Assembly: GCA_014529385.2 (NCBI GenBank)
Contig: CM043957.1
Coordinates: 87,080,381 to 87,144,380, forward strand
Source: Adiantum capillus-veneris
Taxonomy: Eukaryota; Streptophyta; Polypodiopsida; Polypodiales; Pteridaceae
Reading direction: 5' to 3'
DNA: 64,000 bases
Positions 1-12,706 of this stretch are shown here, one piece after another (within the stretch, counting starts at the first letter, position 1; every line of letters begins with the position of its first letter). Under the pieces are notes generated by a model. It was given only the letters and a program-made list of their open reading frames with translations. It did no database searches and had not been told where the DNA came from. The translations under genes were made by a program, and so were the position numbers.

Positions 1-14
1 TTACATTTCATTTC

Positions 15-17
<3 letters not shown>
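1..17 (+). mobile_element. 3' tail of a LINE-A copy lying left of the window
   Basis: The window opens in an ATTTC repeat tail that runs straight into (CT)n. The same tail ends the LINE-A copies at 837, 3446 and 9270, so the body of another copy probably lies just upstream. Confidence 0.6.

Positions 18-100
<83 letters not shown>
18..100. repeat. (CT)n microsatellite
   Basis: Uninterrupted CT dinucleotide array. A LINE-A tail lies on its left and a 5'-truncated SINE begins directly on its right. Confidence 0.98.
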
Positions 101-102
<2 letters not shown>

Positions 103-205
103 CATTTCACTCTTGAATAACAGGTCTTGAGTTCAACTCCTCGTCGGCTAGATCTTTAAGGTCCCTTGGGATAGTTTCCTACGACGTTAAAACTCTCTTC
201 TTCTC
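101..205 (+). mobile_element. 5'-truncated SINE-1 copy
   Basis: The stretch from CTTGAATAACAGGTC to GACGTTAAAACTCTCTTC is repeated almost exactly at 308-400. This copy starts right after the (CT)n array and lacks the first part of the head. It keeps a pol III box-B-like GAGTTCAACTCC and ends in a short TTC tail. The following 30 bases (206-235) are TG/CG-rich simple sequence. Confidence 0.6.
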
Positions 206-235
206 CGGTGTGTGGGTGTGTGTGTGCGCGCTCGC

Positions 236-837
<602 letters not shown>

Positions 838-912
<75 letters not shown>
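838..912. repeat. (CT)n microsatellite
   Basis: CT array between two LINE-A copies in the same orientation. Confidence 0.98.
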
Positions 913-915
<3 letters not shown>

Positions 916-3153
916 GTCGTCCACGGCGCGCCATGTCCACCTACGAGCACCTTCTTTACCACTGAGATGGTAAAGAGAGCCATTGACAGGATGAGGACCA
1001 GGAGGGCTTACGATCATGACGGTCTAGTAGCGGAGCACTTTATACATGCTAGGGATATGCTGATGGAGGTTCTTGCAGTGTTGTTCAATCGTGCCATGTG
1101 TGAGGGATTACCTGAGACTTGGAGGTTGTCTACTATTGTGCCTATATTCAAGGCAGGTGATCCTACAGAGCCTGGAAATTACCGCACTATTATGGTTGGA
1201 CACACACTGGCACGATTGTATGCATCCATTATTGAGCAGCAGTTGAGTAACTGGGCAGAGGGTGAGGGTGTACGGGCAAAGGGACAGGCAGGTTTCAGGA
1301 GGGGTTTCTCCACTCTTGACCATATTCTGACACTCAGAGTTATCATTGAGGAGGGCAGGTCACATGGGAGACGGATTTATTGTAGCTTTGTGGATTTCCG
1401 CAAAGCATTTGACATGGTACCGAGAGCTCGACTGATGCGCAGACTGCAGGAGATGGGGGTGCCCACAGTGTTGATTTGGGGGATTATGGCTTTATACAGA
1501 TCAGTGATGGGACATGTACGCACCCCAGAGGGGATATCTGACTTAGTTCACTCCACTATCGGGGTGAAACAGGGTTGCCCATTGTCTCCTACTCTATTTG
1601 GTATGTATGTTGATGAGGTGTCTGATTACATTGACAGAGAGGGTGATAGAGGTGCCCAGCTGGCAGGGACGTGGATCCCATTGTTGTTATATGCTGATGA
1701 TATTGTCTTGATCTCTGACTCACCAGAGGGTATGCAGCGACAGTTGGATGCATTACACAGTTTTGCAGAGGATAGTGGATTGTCTGTAAACCTTGGTAAA
1801 ACCAAGGTCATGGTGTTTAACACCACACCGCAGTGGATCAGGAGATCGGCACCGACCTTCACGTATGGTCAAGAGATTGTGGAGTATACAGATGCATACA
1901 CTTACCTTGGGATAGTCTTCACTGGGCCGAGGTTTTCTTTGGGGAGAGCAGCAAAGACTAGACTAACCAGAGCTTATGCAGCCTTGGGAGGCTTGGAGAG
2001 GATGTGTTCGCAGGTTCAGTTCCAGGAACCTCGGACAAAGTTATGGCTCTTTGATACTTTAGTAGCCTCAGCTATGATGTATGGGGTACAGGTATGGGGA
2101 CCTTCTGTAGGCCAGGATGGTTGGAGACGTATGGAGAGGCCCTTGGTATCTATGATCTCCCGATTGATTAGAGCCAAGGCCTCCGTACCTCACGCGATCA
2201 TTCGAGCAGAGCTAGCTGCCCCCCCCTTGGAGATTGAGGCGCTTACCAGATCAGTGTCCTTTGTGCACAGCCTATGGGATACTACTAGAGACAGATATGC
2301 TAGATTGGCCCTTGAATCTTCCAGACAGTTAGCTCTACAGGGGGACACTTCATGTTGGTATGCACAGATGACTTCATGGTTTCAGACGCATGGCTTCACC
2401 ATGGACAGGTTGCCCCCTTTCCAGTATTCTCTTCAGGCACCCTCGCTGTCTCTTACACGGGTGGAGATCACTAGACTCATTCGTCAGGACCTGATCCAGC
2501 TCGACACCAGGAGGACATGGATAGAGCCGCCTCAGGAGTTGAGCACGAAGATGGCTTTCTATAGAGAGCATCTTCTCCACCTCACAGGAGATGGGTTTGT
2601 GATTCGACCCAGCTACATGGACACACATATGTCTCATGGTTTGCGTTGTGCCATTGGTCAGATACGCACATCCTCACATCAGCTCGAGATTGAGACTGGT
2701 AGATTCAGAGGGATACCAGCAGACAGCAGGATATGCCGATTATGCCAGAGAGAGCCAGAGACAGAGTTGCACTACATATGTCATTGCACAGTGTTCTATG
2801 AGATACGGGGGCGTTTCCACTGCTTATTCAGAGAGGGTTTTGGTACTCTATCTAGGGTCATGAGTTATGAGGATCAGAGATGTCTTGGACTATATCTACT
2901 TGAGTTACACAGGTATAGAGACACTTTACTGGGGAGAGCTAGAGAGAGGCAGTCCCAGAGACACATTACAGATTTCTTTTCACTAGATATGGGACAGCCA
3001 GAGGAGCAGCCACCACTGCAGAGCTCGTCCCACACTCATTCGACCACTACTGGCACTCTCATCGACCGAGCATTGGAGCTACAGAGATACAGACGACCGC
3101 GACTGAGGAGAGGAGCTACACAGCATCGACGGAGACTACAACAGAAGATTTGA
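913..3153 (+). CDS. LINE-A ORF2 fragment: reverse transcriptase and C-terminal zinc knuckle
   Basis: The frame is open from the truncation point to a stop at 3153; the first ATG is at 967, but that is an accident of truncation. RT motifs in order: FRRGFSTLDH, CSFVDFRKAFD, GVKQGCPLSPTLF, LLLYADDIVLIS (catalytic YADD) and GLSVNLGKTKVM. Near the end comes CRLCQREPETELHYICHC, a CCHC-type finger usual at the C-terminus of LINE ORF2 proteins. There is no internal stop or frameshift over 740 codons, so the copy is young. The endonuclease is missing, so it cannot move by itself, but the RT could still be made if transcribed from a flanking promoter. Confidence 0.9.
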
Positions 3154-3446
3154 GCCATACTCTCTCGACATCCAAAGTGCAGATGAGGATGGATCCTCAC
3201 CATTTCTTCCATCTTTGTTTCACACACTGTTACATCCAGTTTACCGGGTACCTATTGTATCAGCTGCTACACCCACGTAGTTTTAGATTGTAGTAGTAGT
3301 AGTAGTATTTTGTTCCACTTCTAGTTCTTTTCTAGTTCTTTTGTACCCAGACATGGTATTAGATTCACTATTTTGTAACTGATTGGTCTCATAGGTCATT
3401 TTGGCCTTTTGAAGACGTTAATATAACATTTCATTTCATTTCATTT
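913..3446 (+). mobile_element. LINE-A copy 1, 5'-truncated
   Basis: Non-LTR retrotransposon that begins abruptly after (CT)n, inside ORF2 between endonuclease and reverse transcriptase. It runs through the complete RT and C-terminal domains, a 3' UTR of about 290 bp, the terminal hairpin (AGGTCA 3393-3398, TGGCCT 3402-3407) and an ATTTC tail. Unlike its neighbours its tail is followed by TTTTCTGC and not by CT. Confidence 0.9.
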
Positions 3447-3719
3447 TCTGCAAGGTTTTTGTACCGTTGTTTAATCTAAGTACAAATCTATGGATGGAGG
3501 AATGGCTCAACCTCCTCCTGAGCCAGTCTCAGGCTTGTGTGGAGGTGGCTGAGGTTGGCACTGTAGACTGAGGCTGGCGCAGGGGGCGGAGCGACGCTGC
3601 AGAGCTACTGGCTGCGCAGAGGCGCTGGAGGCTGTGGCCGGTGGCTGGGCATACAGACAAAGCAGCGTGCAGACAGAGCAGGCGCTGGACAGGTAAGCAC
3701 AGCAGCGTGCAGGGTAGCG

Positions 3720-3722
<3 letters not shown>
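3447..3722. other. Unassigned GC-rich spacer
   Basis: No gene. The first part holds a short inverted repeat (CCTCCTCCTGAG / CTCAGGCTTG area). The second part is rich in GCAGCG and GCAGAG units, on the strand opposite to the similar GCAGCGCGCAG minisatellite in the 5' UTR of LINE-A copy 3 (35190-35350). It may be an inverted LINE 5' UTR fragment. Confidence 0.4.

Positions 3723-3796
<74 letters not shown>
3723..3796. repeat. (CT)n microsatellite
   Basis: CT array immediately 5' of the longest plus-strand LINE-A copy. Confidence 0.98.
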
Positions 3797-3798
<2 letters not shown>

Positions 3799-4263
3799 GC
3801 GGAAGGGAACTCCAGCGATCAGTCCAAGAAGAGCAGCCCGCCATCGTTTTCAGCCAGAACTCCATCGTGGGGTCTCTGTGGGTCTTCGCTAGCAGCAGGC
3901 TATCATCACAGCATCAGTATTGAGCCGTTCAATACTTCCAGCCCGTCAGCACCGTCATTATCAGTATTCAGCCGTACCGTCAGTACCCGCAGTTCCACAA
4001 CACCATCAGCATTCTAGAGCATTCACATTCATCGTGGTCAGCCCAGTACATCATCTTCAGCATTGTATCAGCCAGCCCATCGCGTGGAGCTCACAGCATT
4101 AGCCATCGCATTTAGCCATTGCGGGTTGGAGTAGAAGAACCCCATCAGTACTCAGCAGTGTTACTAAACACGAGCAGAACTGAGGGGCTGCGCAATAGGG
4201 GCCGGTATGATGGAGGTCATGAGCGCCTCACTAGTTTGCAAGTCCCGTACGAAGGCAACCTTC

Positions 4264-5031
4264 ATGCTTACAAACAAGCGGATAACACAAGTGGAAAGGG
4301 AGATGAAGGAATGGAAAGCAGAGATGGAAGGATGGTGGAAGGAGAAGGCAAGGTGAAATAGACATGTCTGTGAAGATGCAGACATGTCTGTGAAGATGCA
4401 GACGCAGCTTAGGTGGAAGGCAAAGAGGGCTCCTTTTTGGAGGGGCCTGAGCCATCAGTGAGATACCACTCTAGAAGAACTAGAATGGGGCAAAGACGTC
4501 TTCGTGGGTCGATGTAATCACGAAGACATAGAAGAAGGCGGATGAGGCCGAGAAATGGATAGAAGTCGCTAAGAAAGGGAAAGGGAAAGAAACCACATCT
4601 ATCCCCACTCCTACAATTATCAACATGACTTTAGAAGAAGAGCAGCGAAGACTAGAGCTCTGCATATACGAATAACCAGTCTAAAAGACCGAGATGATGT
4701 GGAAGGGGAAGTCAAAGAACTTCTCCGCATGATGGGTAGTGAGGCTACTCATACGAAGGCATGGAGGGTAGGGAAGAAGACACAAGGAAATGGGGAGACT
4801 TCAAAGGAAAGAGCTCTAATCATGCGCTTCCCCTCCATGGAGGCAAAGGACTTTTTGAAGAAGCGTCCTACACTAAAGAAAACGGGCATATTCCTTGAAG
4901 ATGACCTCACACTCACACAGCTTGCTCATATGAAAGAAGTTATGCCCGAGATAATGACAGCTCGAGAGAAGGGGAAAGTGGCCTTCTACAAGGATGGACG
5001 AGTGGTTATTCTGGAGAAGTGCCCCGCATGA
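4264..5031 (+). pseudogene. LINE-A ORF1 (nucleic-acid-binding protein), broken
   Basis: The start at 4264 reads MLTNKRITQVEREMKEW, matching residues about 19-35 of the intact ORF1 of copy 3, then hits a stop near 4357. The C-terminal half is open at 4699-5031. It has the same shape as the L1-type ORF1 C-terminal domain, with DDLTLTQLAHMKEVMPEIM and an ending KVAFYKDGRVVI. The ORF ends with TGA at 5029-5031, in the same frame as ORF2. Between 4357 and 4698 stops and shifts break the coiled coil and RRM. Confidence 0.75.
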
Positions 5032-8000
5032 CGGTGCGAGACCTGTGGGACCACACTCATAGTGGCTACATGGAATTGTAATGGATCTTTGTGCCTTGAT
5101 GTAGGGGCCTTTGAGGATAGTTTCACAGGGAGAGACATCATTTTCTACTCTAAGACGCATCAAGCCCCGGGGAAGTCCATGCCCAATGTGAGCGGATACA
5201 GATGGGAGATACCTTTCAGACAGGAGACTAGATCAGAGCACAGAGGACGAGGTTCAGGAGGAGTGGCAGTCTTATTCAAGGAGGAGCTACAGTCTCTGAT
5301 AAATATAGCTCGGAGGGATGAGCATGCTAGGTACATGTGGGTGAGACTGAAGGCAGAGACAGGCAGATATCTCTACATCACTATTTGCTATTTCCCTCCT
5401 AGTATGTCAGTATATGCATCACCTAGAGGACAGCCCCCCTTCTCTATTTTGGATGATGATATATGGGAGTTTTCCAGAGATGGCGACATTATTATCTTGG
5501 GGGATTTCAATGCTAGGACTGCACATCACCAGACAGTACTCTATGATACCTCAGAGGAGTTGATGCAGGAGCTTAATATTACAGAAATGGGTCTATCTAG
5601 ATTATCACAGGATGAGGAGCACACTGAGTATGGCAGATACTTGATCAATATGGGGACTGCACATGGATTGGCCATTTTGAATGGCCTACAGAGATTCCCT
5701 GCAGGCAGATTCCATGCAGCAGGTGGTTTTACATGCTTTCCACATCGTCGTGGCGCTAGTACAGTGGATTATGTTATGGCTCCGCCAAGACTCGTTCCTT
5801 CCTTTCAGGATTTCATGGTGGGAACTAGGCCAACTGGGGTAGCAATCGATCATGCTATCTTGTCTTTCACTCTATCATTCCAGTTCAACACATCTCCATT
5901 AGGAGAGGCCTCCACACATGGTATACTTTCACGAGGGAGACGGATCACATGTACACTGATGAGATATACAGGCAGCTATGCACTCAAGAGCCAGGACGAC
6001 CACTAGATGAGCTCACCCAAATTCTGACAGAGACGCTCCATGATGCAGCATCAGAGGCATATCCCCACAGCTAGCCTACACGTAGACGATCTGGGATCAT
6101 GCCTCAGAACAGTTGGTATGATGAGGAGTGTAGAGAGACGAGGATCATGTTACAAAGAGAGGTGCTCATGGGTACTACTACACATAGACAATCACGGATT
6201 ATCTTTCGCCGCCTAGTGCGACGAAAGAAGAGGGCTTACCTATCTCAACTAGAATGTGATCTGTATCAGCTGTTTATGAGTCAGGACTCTAGTGAGGCAT
6301 AGAGGGTTTTCAATGAGAACTCTCCACCGCCAGCCATCACTTCCACAAAGACTAGGGGGGAATATGCTACATCTCTCTATACAGCATCGGGGCAGCCGCC
6401 TTTGCCTGACCCTCCAGAGGCATGCCCAGAAACATGTACTTTCTTTACTGCTGAGAGGGTAAGGAAAGCCATTGACAAGATGAAGACAGGAAGAGCACAC
6501 GATCATGATGGTCTAGTAGCAGAGCACTTTATCCATGCCCGAGATATGCTTGCAGAGCCTGATGTTTAATACACCCATGTACGAGGGTTTCCCTGAGACT
6601 TGGAGTATGTCCACTATTGTGCCTAAATTCAAGTCAGGAGACCCTATGTTTCCCGGGAATTACTGAACCATCATGGTTGGTCACACTCTGGCTAGGATAT
6701 ACGCATCAAATCTTGAGCATGAGTTGAGTGGATGGGCAGGGAGAGAGGGCATACGGGCAACAGGACAGGCAGGGTTCAGGAGAGGTTTCTCCACTCTTGA
6801 CCAGATTTTGACACTCAGAGCCATTATTGAGGAGGGTAGACACCATGGCAGGAGGATATATTGTAGCTTTGTGGATTTCCGCAAAGCCTTTGATACAGTG
6901 CCACGAGTCAGACTCATACGCAGATTGCAAGACACGGGGGGCCCACAGAGCTGATCTGAGGGATCTTAGCTTTATACAGGACAGTGGTAGGACAGGTGCA
7001 CACTACTCAGGGCATGTCCGACATGGTTCACTCCACCATTGGGGTGAAGCAGGGTTGCCCCCTATCTCCGACTCTCTTTGGGATATATGTAGATGAGTTT
7101 TCAGATTATGTACAGGCAGAGGGCGATAGAGGTGCTCAGCTTGCAGGGACATGGATTCCGTTGCTATTATATGCTGATGATATTGTGTTGATCTCAGATT
7201 CTCCAAAGGGGATGCAGCGTCATTTGGATGCATTGCATGTATTTGCACGGGACAGTGGATTGTCTGTGAACCTTGGTAAGACCAAGGTAATGGTGTTTAA
7301 CACCACGGCGCAGTGGGTAAGGAGGTCCGCCCCCACTTTTACATATGGTCGAGAGACTGTGGAGTATGCAGATACATATACTTATCTTGGGGCGGTTTTC
7401 AGTGGTCCAGTATTTTCCCTGGGGCGTGCAACAGATACGTGATTGACCAAAGCCTATGCAGCATTGGGGAGACTTGAGAGGATATGTTCGCAGGTTCAGT
7501 TCCAAGAACCTTGGACAAAGCTTTGGCTCTTTGACACTTTGGTCACTTCAGCCATGCTGTACGGAGTGGAGATATGGGGCCCCTCAGTTGATCATCATCG
7601 CAGAGCTGGCAGTACTCATGGATGGAGATCTATGGAGAATCCCTTGGTGTCTATGATTTCCTGGATGATTAGGGCCAAGGCCCCAGTACTACATGACATT
7701 ATTAGGGCGGAGCTCGCTACTCCTCAATTGGTATTGGAAGCACTCACTCGATCAGTTTCATTTATGCATAGCACTTGGGCTCTCCCTAGAGACAGATATG
7801 CTCGATTAGCACTAGAGTCTTCGCAACAACTGGCATTGCAGGGAGATACATCATGTTGGTATGCAGAGATGGCATCTTGGTTTCAGTTACATGGCTTTAG
7901 TATGGATCGACTACCCCCATTTCAGTACTCTCTAGATGCACCCTCCATCTCCCTCACTAGGGCAGAGATTACCAGGCTCATCAGATAGGACTTGATTCAG

Positions 8001-8921
8001 TTGGATACGAAGAGGACATGGATACAACCTACGCATGAGCTAGGTACGAAGATGACTTTCTATAGAGAGCATCTTCTCCAACTCACGGCAGATGATTTTT
8101 TTATCAGACCAGGATACATGGACACTCATCTATCCCACGGGATACGATATGCTATCGGTCAGATACGCACATCCTCAATTCAGCTAGAGATCGAGACAGG
8201 CAAATTTAGAGGAGTACCCACTAGGTATGGATCGACTACCCCCAATTCAGTACTCTCTAGATGCACCCTCCATCTCCCTCACTAGGGCAGAGATTACCAG
8301 GCTCATCAAATAGGACTTGATTCAGTTGGATACGAAGAGGACATGGATACAACCTACGCATGAGCTAGGTACGAAGATGACTTTCTATAGAGAGCATCTT
8401 CTCCAACTCACGGCAGATGATTTTGTGATCAGACCAGGATACATGGACACTCATCTATCCCACGGGATACGATATGCTATCGGTCAGATACGCACATCCT
8501 CAATTCAGCTAGAGATCGAGACAGGCAAATTTAGAGGAGTACCCACTAGGTGTGCCAGATAGAGCCAGAGACAGAGCTACATTACATATGTCACTGCCTA
8601 GTATACTACCAGATACGAGGCCACTTTCACTGTCTATTCAGAGAGGGTTTTGGGCCACTTTCTAGAGTCATGAGATACCAGGATCATAGATGCCTCGGAT
8701 TATACTTACTGGAGATTCGCAAACACAGAGAGGACCTCTTGAAGACGGGCACAATGAGAGAGATCCAGCAACAACGAAAGATTACAGATTTATTTCCATC
8801 ACAGTCAGAGCAGTCCGAGCAGCCCCAGCAGCATAACAACACCCGAGGCATACTGCTTGATAGGGCGATAGAGTTGGGACGGTCACGTCACCCACGGATG
8901 AGGGGGCCCTCTCGACATTGA
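5032..8921 (+). pseudogene. LINE-A ORF2 (AP-like endonuclease plus reverse transcriptase), broken
   Basis: The endonuclease is open at 5032-6006: ATWNCNG at the N-terminus, SGGVAVLF, and GDFNAR. No ATG precedes ATWNCNG; the frame continues from ORF1 across the single TGA at 5029. A stop at 6004 ends the open stretch. RT pieces follow in several frames: FRRGFSTLDQ near 6778, FVDFRKAFDTVP near 6872, GVKQGCPLSPTLF near 7042, LLLYADDIVLIS near 7165, GLSVNLGKTKVM near 7258. The zinc-knuckle region survives at 8550-8921 (QIEPETELHYICHC) with its first cysteine pair damaged. Confidence 0.85.
7902..8551 (+). repeat. 325-bp tandem duplication inside LINE-A copy 2
   Basis: Bases from about 7902 to 8226 recur at 8227 to 8551 with only a few differences. 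The junction reads GTACCCACTAGG followed by TATGGATCGACTACCCCC. Since 325 is not a multiple of 3, the duplication also shifts the ORF2 frame. Confidence 0.9.
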
Positions 8922-9267
8922 TGCAGATTGCGATAGAGAATCCATACCATACTGGCGCGACATAGGAGCCGTCCCGACAGAGTGCCTACCTTGGAGGACA
9001 TTGAATCTCTATAGCCTTTTGGATACTGATGTATATGTATATGATGCCTCGACTGTCAAAGAGCTTTATTATATCAGCTCACACCCCCCCCCCCCTTTTT
9101 TGTATTCCCTTTGTATCAGCTTTCACCCCACCCCTACCCACTATTTTCTTTTCAGTTCTTTGTACTTTTTGTACCCAGACCTGGTATTAGATTCACCACA
9201 TGTAACCTTTTGGTCTCATAGGTCATTTTGGCCTTTTGAAGACGTTAATATTACATTTCATTTCATT

Positions 9268-9270
<3 letters not shown>

Positions 9271-9354
<84 letters not shown>
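9271..9354. repeat. (CT)n microsatellite
   Basis: CT array between the tail of LINE-A copy 2 and the truncated start of LINE-A copy 4. Confidence 0.98.
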
Positions 9355-9356
<2 letters not shown>

Positions 9357-9952
9357 GGGGTGAGGGTGTACGGGCAAAGGGCCAAACCAGTTTTAGGAGG
9401 GGTTTCTCCACTCTTGATCATACTCTGACACTAAGAGCCATCATTGAGGAGGGCTGGTCACATGGGAGACGGATTTATTGTAGCTTTGTGGATTTCCGCA
9501 AAGCATTTTACATGGTCCCGAGAGCTCGATTGATGCGCAGACTACAGGAGATGGGGGTTCCCATAGTGTTGATTTGAAGAGTTATGGCTCTATACAGATC
9601 AGTGATGGGACATGTACGCACCTCGGAGGGGATATCTGATTTCGTTCACTCCACCATTGGGGTGAAACAGGGTTGCCCATTGTCTCCTACTCTATTTGGT
9701 ATGTATGTTGATGAGGTGTCTGATTACATTGACACAGAGGGTGATAGAGGTGCCCAGCTGGCAGGGACGTGGATCCCATTGTTGTTATATGCTGATGATA
9801 TTGTGTTGATCTCCATCTCACCAAAGGGTATGCAGCGACAGTTGGATGCATTACACAGTTTTGCAAAGGATAGTGGATTGTCTGTAAACCTTGGTTTTAG
9901 TGTTTAACACCACACCACAGTGGATCAGGAGATCAGCACCAACTTTCACATA
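9355..9952 (+). pseudogene. LINE-A copy 4, left part (RT fragment)
   Basis: It starts directly after (CT)n, inside the RT domain (GVRAKGQTSFRRGFSTLDH), and includes CSFVDFRKAF, GVKQGCPLSPTLF and LLLYADDIVLIS. There is a stop at about 9576 and a deletion of the KTKVM region near 9895. It is cut at 9952 by the palindromic LTR element and continues at 15181. Confidence 0.85.
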
Positions 9953-10040
9953 GTCACAAATGCGGGCACCACGTGCCAATAGAAAAGAACAAACTGAACA
10001 GACTTTTAGCACTTCAATAACAACTGTTCAATAACAACTG

Positions 10041-10077
<37 letters not shown>

Positions 10078-10725
10078 GACACGCGACACGGAGTGGCGAA
10101 ATTCCACCCCAGAGAGTATTGGCCCCAAACCTTGGCGCCCCTTTCGGTATTTCTTTATATTACTGCTGATTCGCAAAGTACAACAGCCGGGGAGCACCTC
10201 CTCTGCAATCTGCGCGCTGAAGAGTGCCAGAGAGGACTCCCAAGGCTCATATTTAAAGGCCCAAAGCCTAAAAGCATCAAATATGAAAAACTGACCCCAA
10301 AAAATCACTTTCCTAAATTTTCGGGATTTCCCTAAAAATCCGCCGCGAATTCCGGGACGTCCGTACAAGTGCCACATCATCATATTTTGATGTGCAAAGT
10401 CTTTTGAGTGTGTTCTGCTTTATTTTTAATGCCTTTATGCCACTTGGGACCCCATCGGACGGGATCCCCATAAGTTGGTAGGACTTCTTCTTCTGTTGCT
10501 TGTTCTTCTTAGGGTTTCTAGAATTAGGGTTTGCAAGTTTTAGGGTTAGGGTTTCCAGAATTAGGGTTCAACAGTTAGGGGTTCTGGCAGAATTAGGGTT
10601 TGCAGGTTTTAGGTTTAGGGTTTCAACAATTAGGGTTACCACGTCCTCACTCTGTGACACTTCTTCTACTGCTTCTTAGGGTTTAGGCCCCTCGGCCGGC
10701 ATCTGTAAGTTGGCTCCATTCTTTA
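9953..10725 (-). repeat. LTR of the palindrome, left outer copy (lacks its first bases)
   Basis: Reverse complement of the LTR at 14307-15180, nearly base for base apart from the length of the CT tract (about 30 bp here, 90 bp there). The first 25 or so bases of U3 (TGTAACAAACTACTGACG) are missing, replaced by a PBS at the junction. It contains degenerate telomere-like TTAGGG/TTTAGGG motifs at 10500-10640. Confidence 0.85.
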
Positions 10726-10738
10726 GGCTCTGATACCA
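10726..10738 (-). promoter_or_regulatory. Primer binding site (iMet type) between two LTRs
   Basis: The minus strand reads TGGTATCAGAG directly after the end of LTR b, the usual tRNA-iMet primer site of plant LTR elements. It is followed at once by U3 sequence of the next LTR and not by gag leader, so it is a junction and not a working 5' end. Confidence 0.75.
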
Positions 10739-10739
10739 C

Positions 10740-11485
10740 TGTCACAAATGCGGGCACCACGTGCCAATAGAAAAGAACAGACTGAACAACTTTAAGCACT
10801 TCAAATAACAACTGAACTGAAATGGAGAGAGAGAGAGACGACACGCGACACGGAGTGGCGGAATTCCACCCCAGAGAGTATTGGCCCCAAACCTTGGCGC
10901 CCCTTTCGGTATTTCTTTATATTGCATCAACACAGTACAAGCCGGTACTCCAGACTCTGCACCTTCGTACTGAAGCATGCCAGAGAATGAGCCCTAGCCT
11001 CATATTTAAAGGCCCTTGGCCTGAAAAGCAGTTTACATGAAAAGCTTTCAAACTCAAAAGCTTCTGGTCCAAAAAGCAGTTTACATGGAAAACTTTCAAA
11101 CTCAAAAGCTTCTGGTCCAAAAAGCAATGCCAAAAGCTGCCAGCACAATTTTCGGAATTTGTCTGCTGCCTTAGGGTTAGGGTTAGGGTTTTTGGCAGAA
11201 ATTAGGGTTGCAGGTTTTAGGGTTAGGGTTTCCAGAATTAGGGTTTGCAGCAATTAGGGTTTCTGGCAGAAATGAGGGTTTGCAGGTTTTAGGGTTAGGG
11301 TTTCCAGAATTAGGGTTTCAGAAATTAGGGCTTCTGGCAGAAATTAGGGTTAGGGTTTTTCTGCACTCGGGCAACCACGTCATCACTCTGTGACACTTCC
11401 TCTGTTGCTTGTTCTTCTTAGGGTTTAGGCCCCTCAGCCGGTAGCTCCGTTCTTTAGTAGGTCGACACGTCAACAATTTGTCACA
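10740..11485 (-). repeat. LTR b, second LTR inside the left arm
   Basis: The minus strand begins TGTGACAAATTGTTGACG at 11485, after a polypurine tract, and ends CATTTGTGACA at 10740, before the PBS. It belongs to the same family as the outer LTRs but is clearly more diverged. It holds a run of TTAGGG-like motifs at 11160-11370, a short GA tract (10825-10838) and the family motif TATTTCTTTATA. Confidence 0.85.
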
Positions 11486-11523
11486 TCTCCCCTTCTTGAA
11501 AGAGAGTAATCGTCCACGATTAC
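11486..11523 (-). promoter_or_regulatory. Polypurine tract and upstream hairpin, left arm
   Basis: The minus strand reads AAGAAGGGGAGA (11497-11486) immediately before the LTR. This is the second-strand primer in LTR retrotransposons. Upstream, at 11506-11523, lies the perfect inverted repeat GTAATCG-TCCA-CGATTAC. Confidence 0.8.
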
Positions 11524-12706
11524 AGCATATCTGCAAAACAACTCAAGTTAGTTCAAAAATTTCCGAGGGTCATTCCGAGGGACAATCAATTTGCTCTTTT
11601 TATTAAGGAGTTAGCTTCTCCTTTCTGCTCTTTTGATCAAGGAGTTAGCTGCTCCTATCGGCTGTTTTGATCAAGGAGTTAGCTTCTCCTTTCGTCCAGA
11701 TCGGAACTCTTGATATTCCGGCGTAGTAAAATTAGCCATCACACCCAGACCGTACTGATCTTCCTCGGGTGTCTTGATGCACTAAAATTACATACCCAGG
11801 CAATCTCATCCAATTAGGAATATTCAGTGGTTGGCACATCACAATGCAACACAAATGCTCACATATGCATGTTACAAGACATAGAAACATAAAGCCGCCG
11901 ATGAACACTCCTCCCGCATAACCTAACAAGGTCCGGGCCGGGAGATATTCAACGACTCCCTCATCACTCCTCCCGCATAACCTAAAAAGGTCCGGGCCGG
12001 GAGATATAGAGGCCTTTTACAACCAAACGCCCCCCAGACCGCAGCCTGCGTCGTTTGGAGGTGCTGAGAGTAACCACTGCTCAGACTTCTTAATACTCCT
12101 CCCGCATAACCATCCAGGTCCGGGCCGGGAGTCACACCAACAATTATTTTACAAGCATACAACCAAACGCTCCCCAGGCATCGGCCTGCGTCGTTCGGAG
12201 GTTTTCAAACATACAACGAAACGCTCCCCAGGCATCGGCCTGCGTCGTTCCGAGGTTCAAACAATACCAAAACAGTATTTCTCACTTCTCCACCCAGGAG
12301 TAAAATCACCAATCATTGAAACCAGTATCAAGCCAGAGTCAAACAATTCAAATCGGCACCAAAACAAGTTCAAAACAGATATCATCCATTTCAAACAAAT
12401 TCCAAACAGGATCACCAAACAATGCTCAAACAGAACTCAAACTTAAAAAGCAATCTCGACATCAATCGAGCTCGAAAAGTCGACTGACTTTCCATCTTGA
12501 AACCTGCACCAAAAATTAGGGTTAGGTTCCTTCCATGAGGTCGTAGCCGAGCACAGCATGGTCCGTCAGCTCTTGGACAAACGATGTTGCTTTGGTGGCG
12601 ATGGTAGTCCCATGATAGCAATCACACTGAACCTCCAAGGTCATCTGCTCATGAAGAGACATCTACTGAGAGATGTCGAGAAATTTCAAGATATAATCTG
12701 CTAGGG
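11524..12706 (-). other. Left palindrome arm: non-coding 3' internal region
   Basis: Inverted copy of 13047-14268. It holds three AAGGAG/CTCCTT hairpin units (about 11603-11695), three CTCCTCCCGCATAACC...GGGCCGGGAG units (11908-12135) and copies of a CGACGCAGGC...GAGCGTTTGG motif (12020-12260). No coding region longer than 80 codons looks real; the reading frame at 12412-12621 simply mirrors one in the right arm. Confidence 0.8.

Larger units (their letters stand above)
3797..9270 (+). mobile_element. LINE-A copy 2, near full length but decayed
   Basis: Layout: CAG/AGC-rich 5' UTR (3797-4263), ORF1 remnant, ORF2 remnant with endonuclease, RT and zinc knuckle, 3' UTR, hairpin (AGGTCA 9220-9225, TGGCCT 9229-9234) and ATTTC tail. 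Several stops, frameshifts and a 325-bp tandem duplication inactivate it. CT arrays touch both ends, as expected for insertion into a CT microsatellite. Confidence 0.9.

Noticed and set aside
10500-10640. Interstitial telomere or CRISPR-like array
   Set aside because: The TTAGGG units are irregular, spaced by LTR-specific sequence and repeated in each LTR of the family; there is no spacer/repeat structure.
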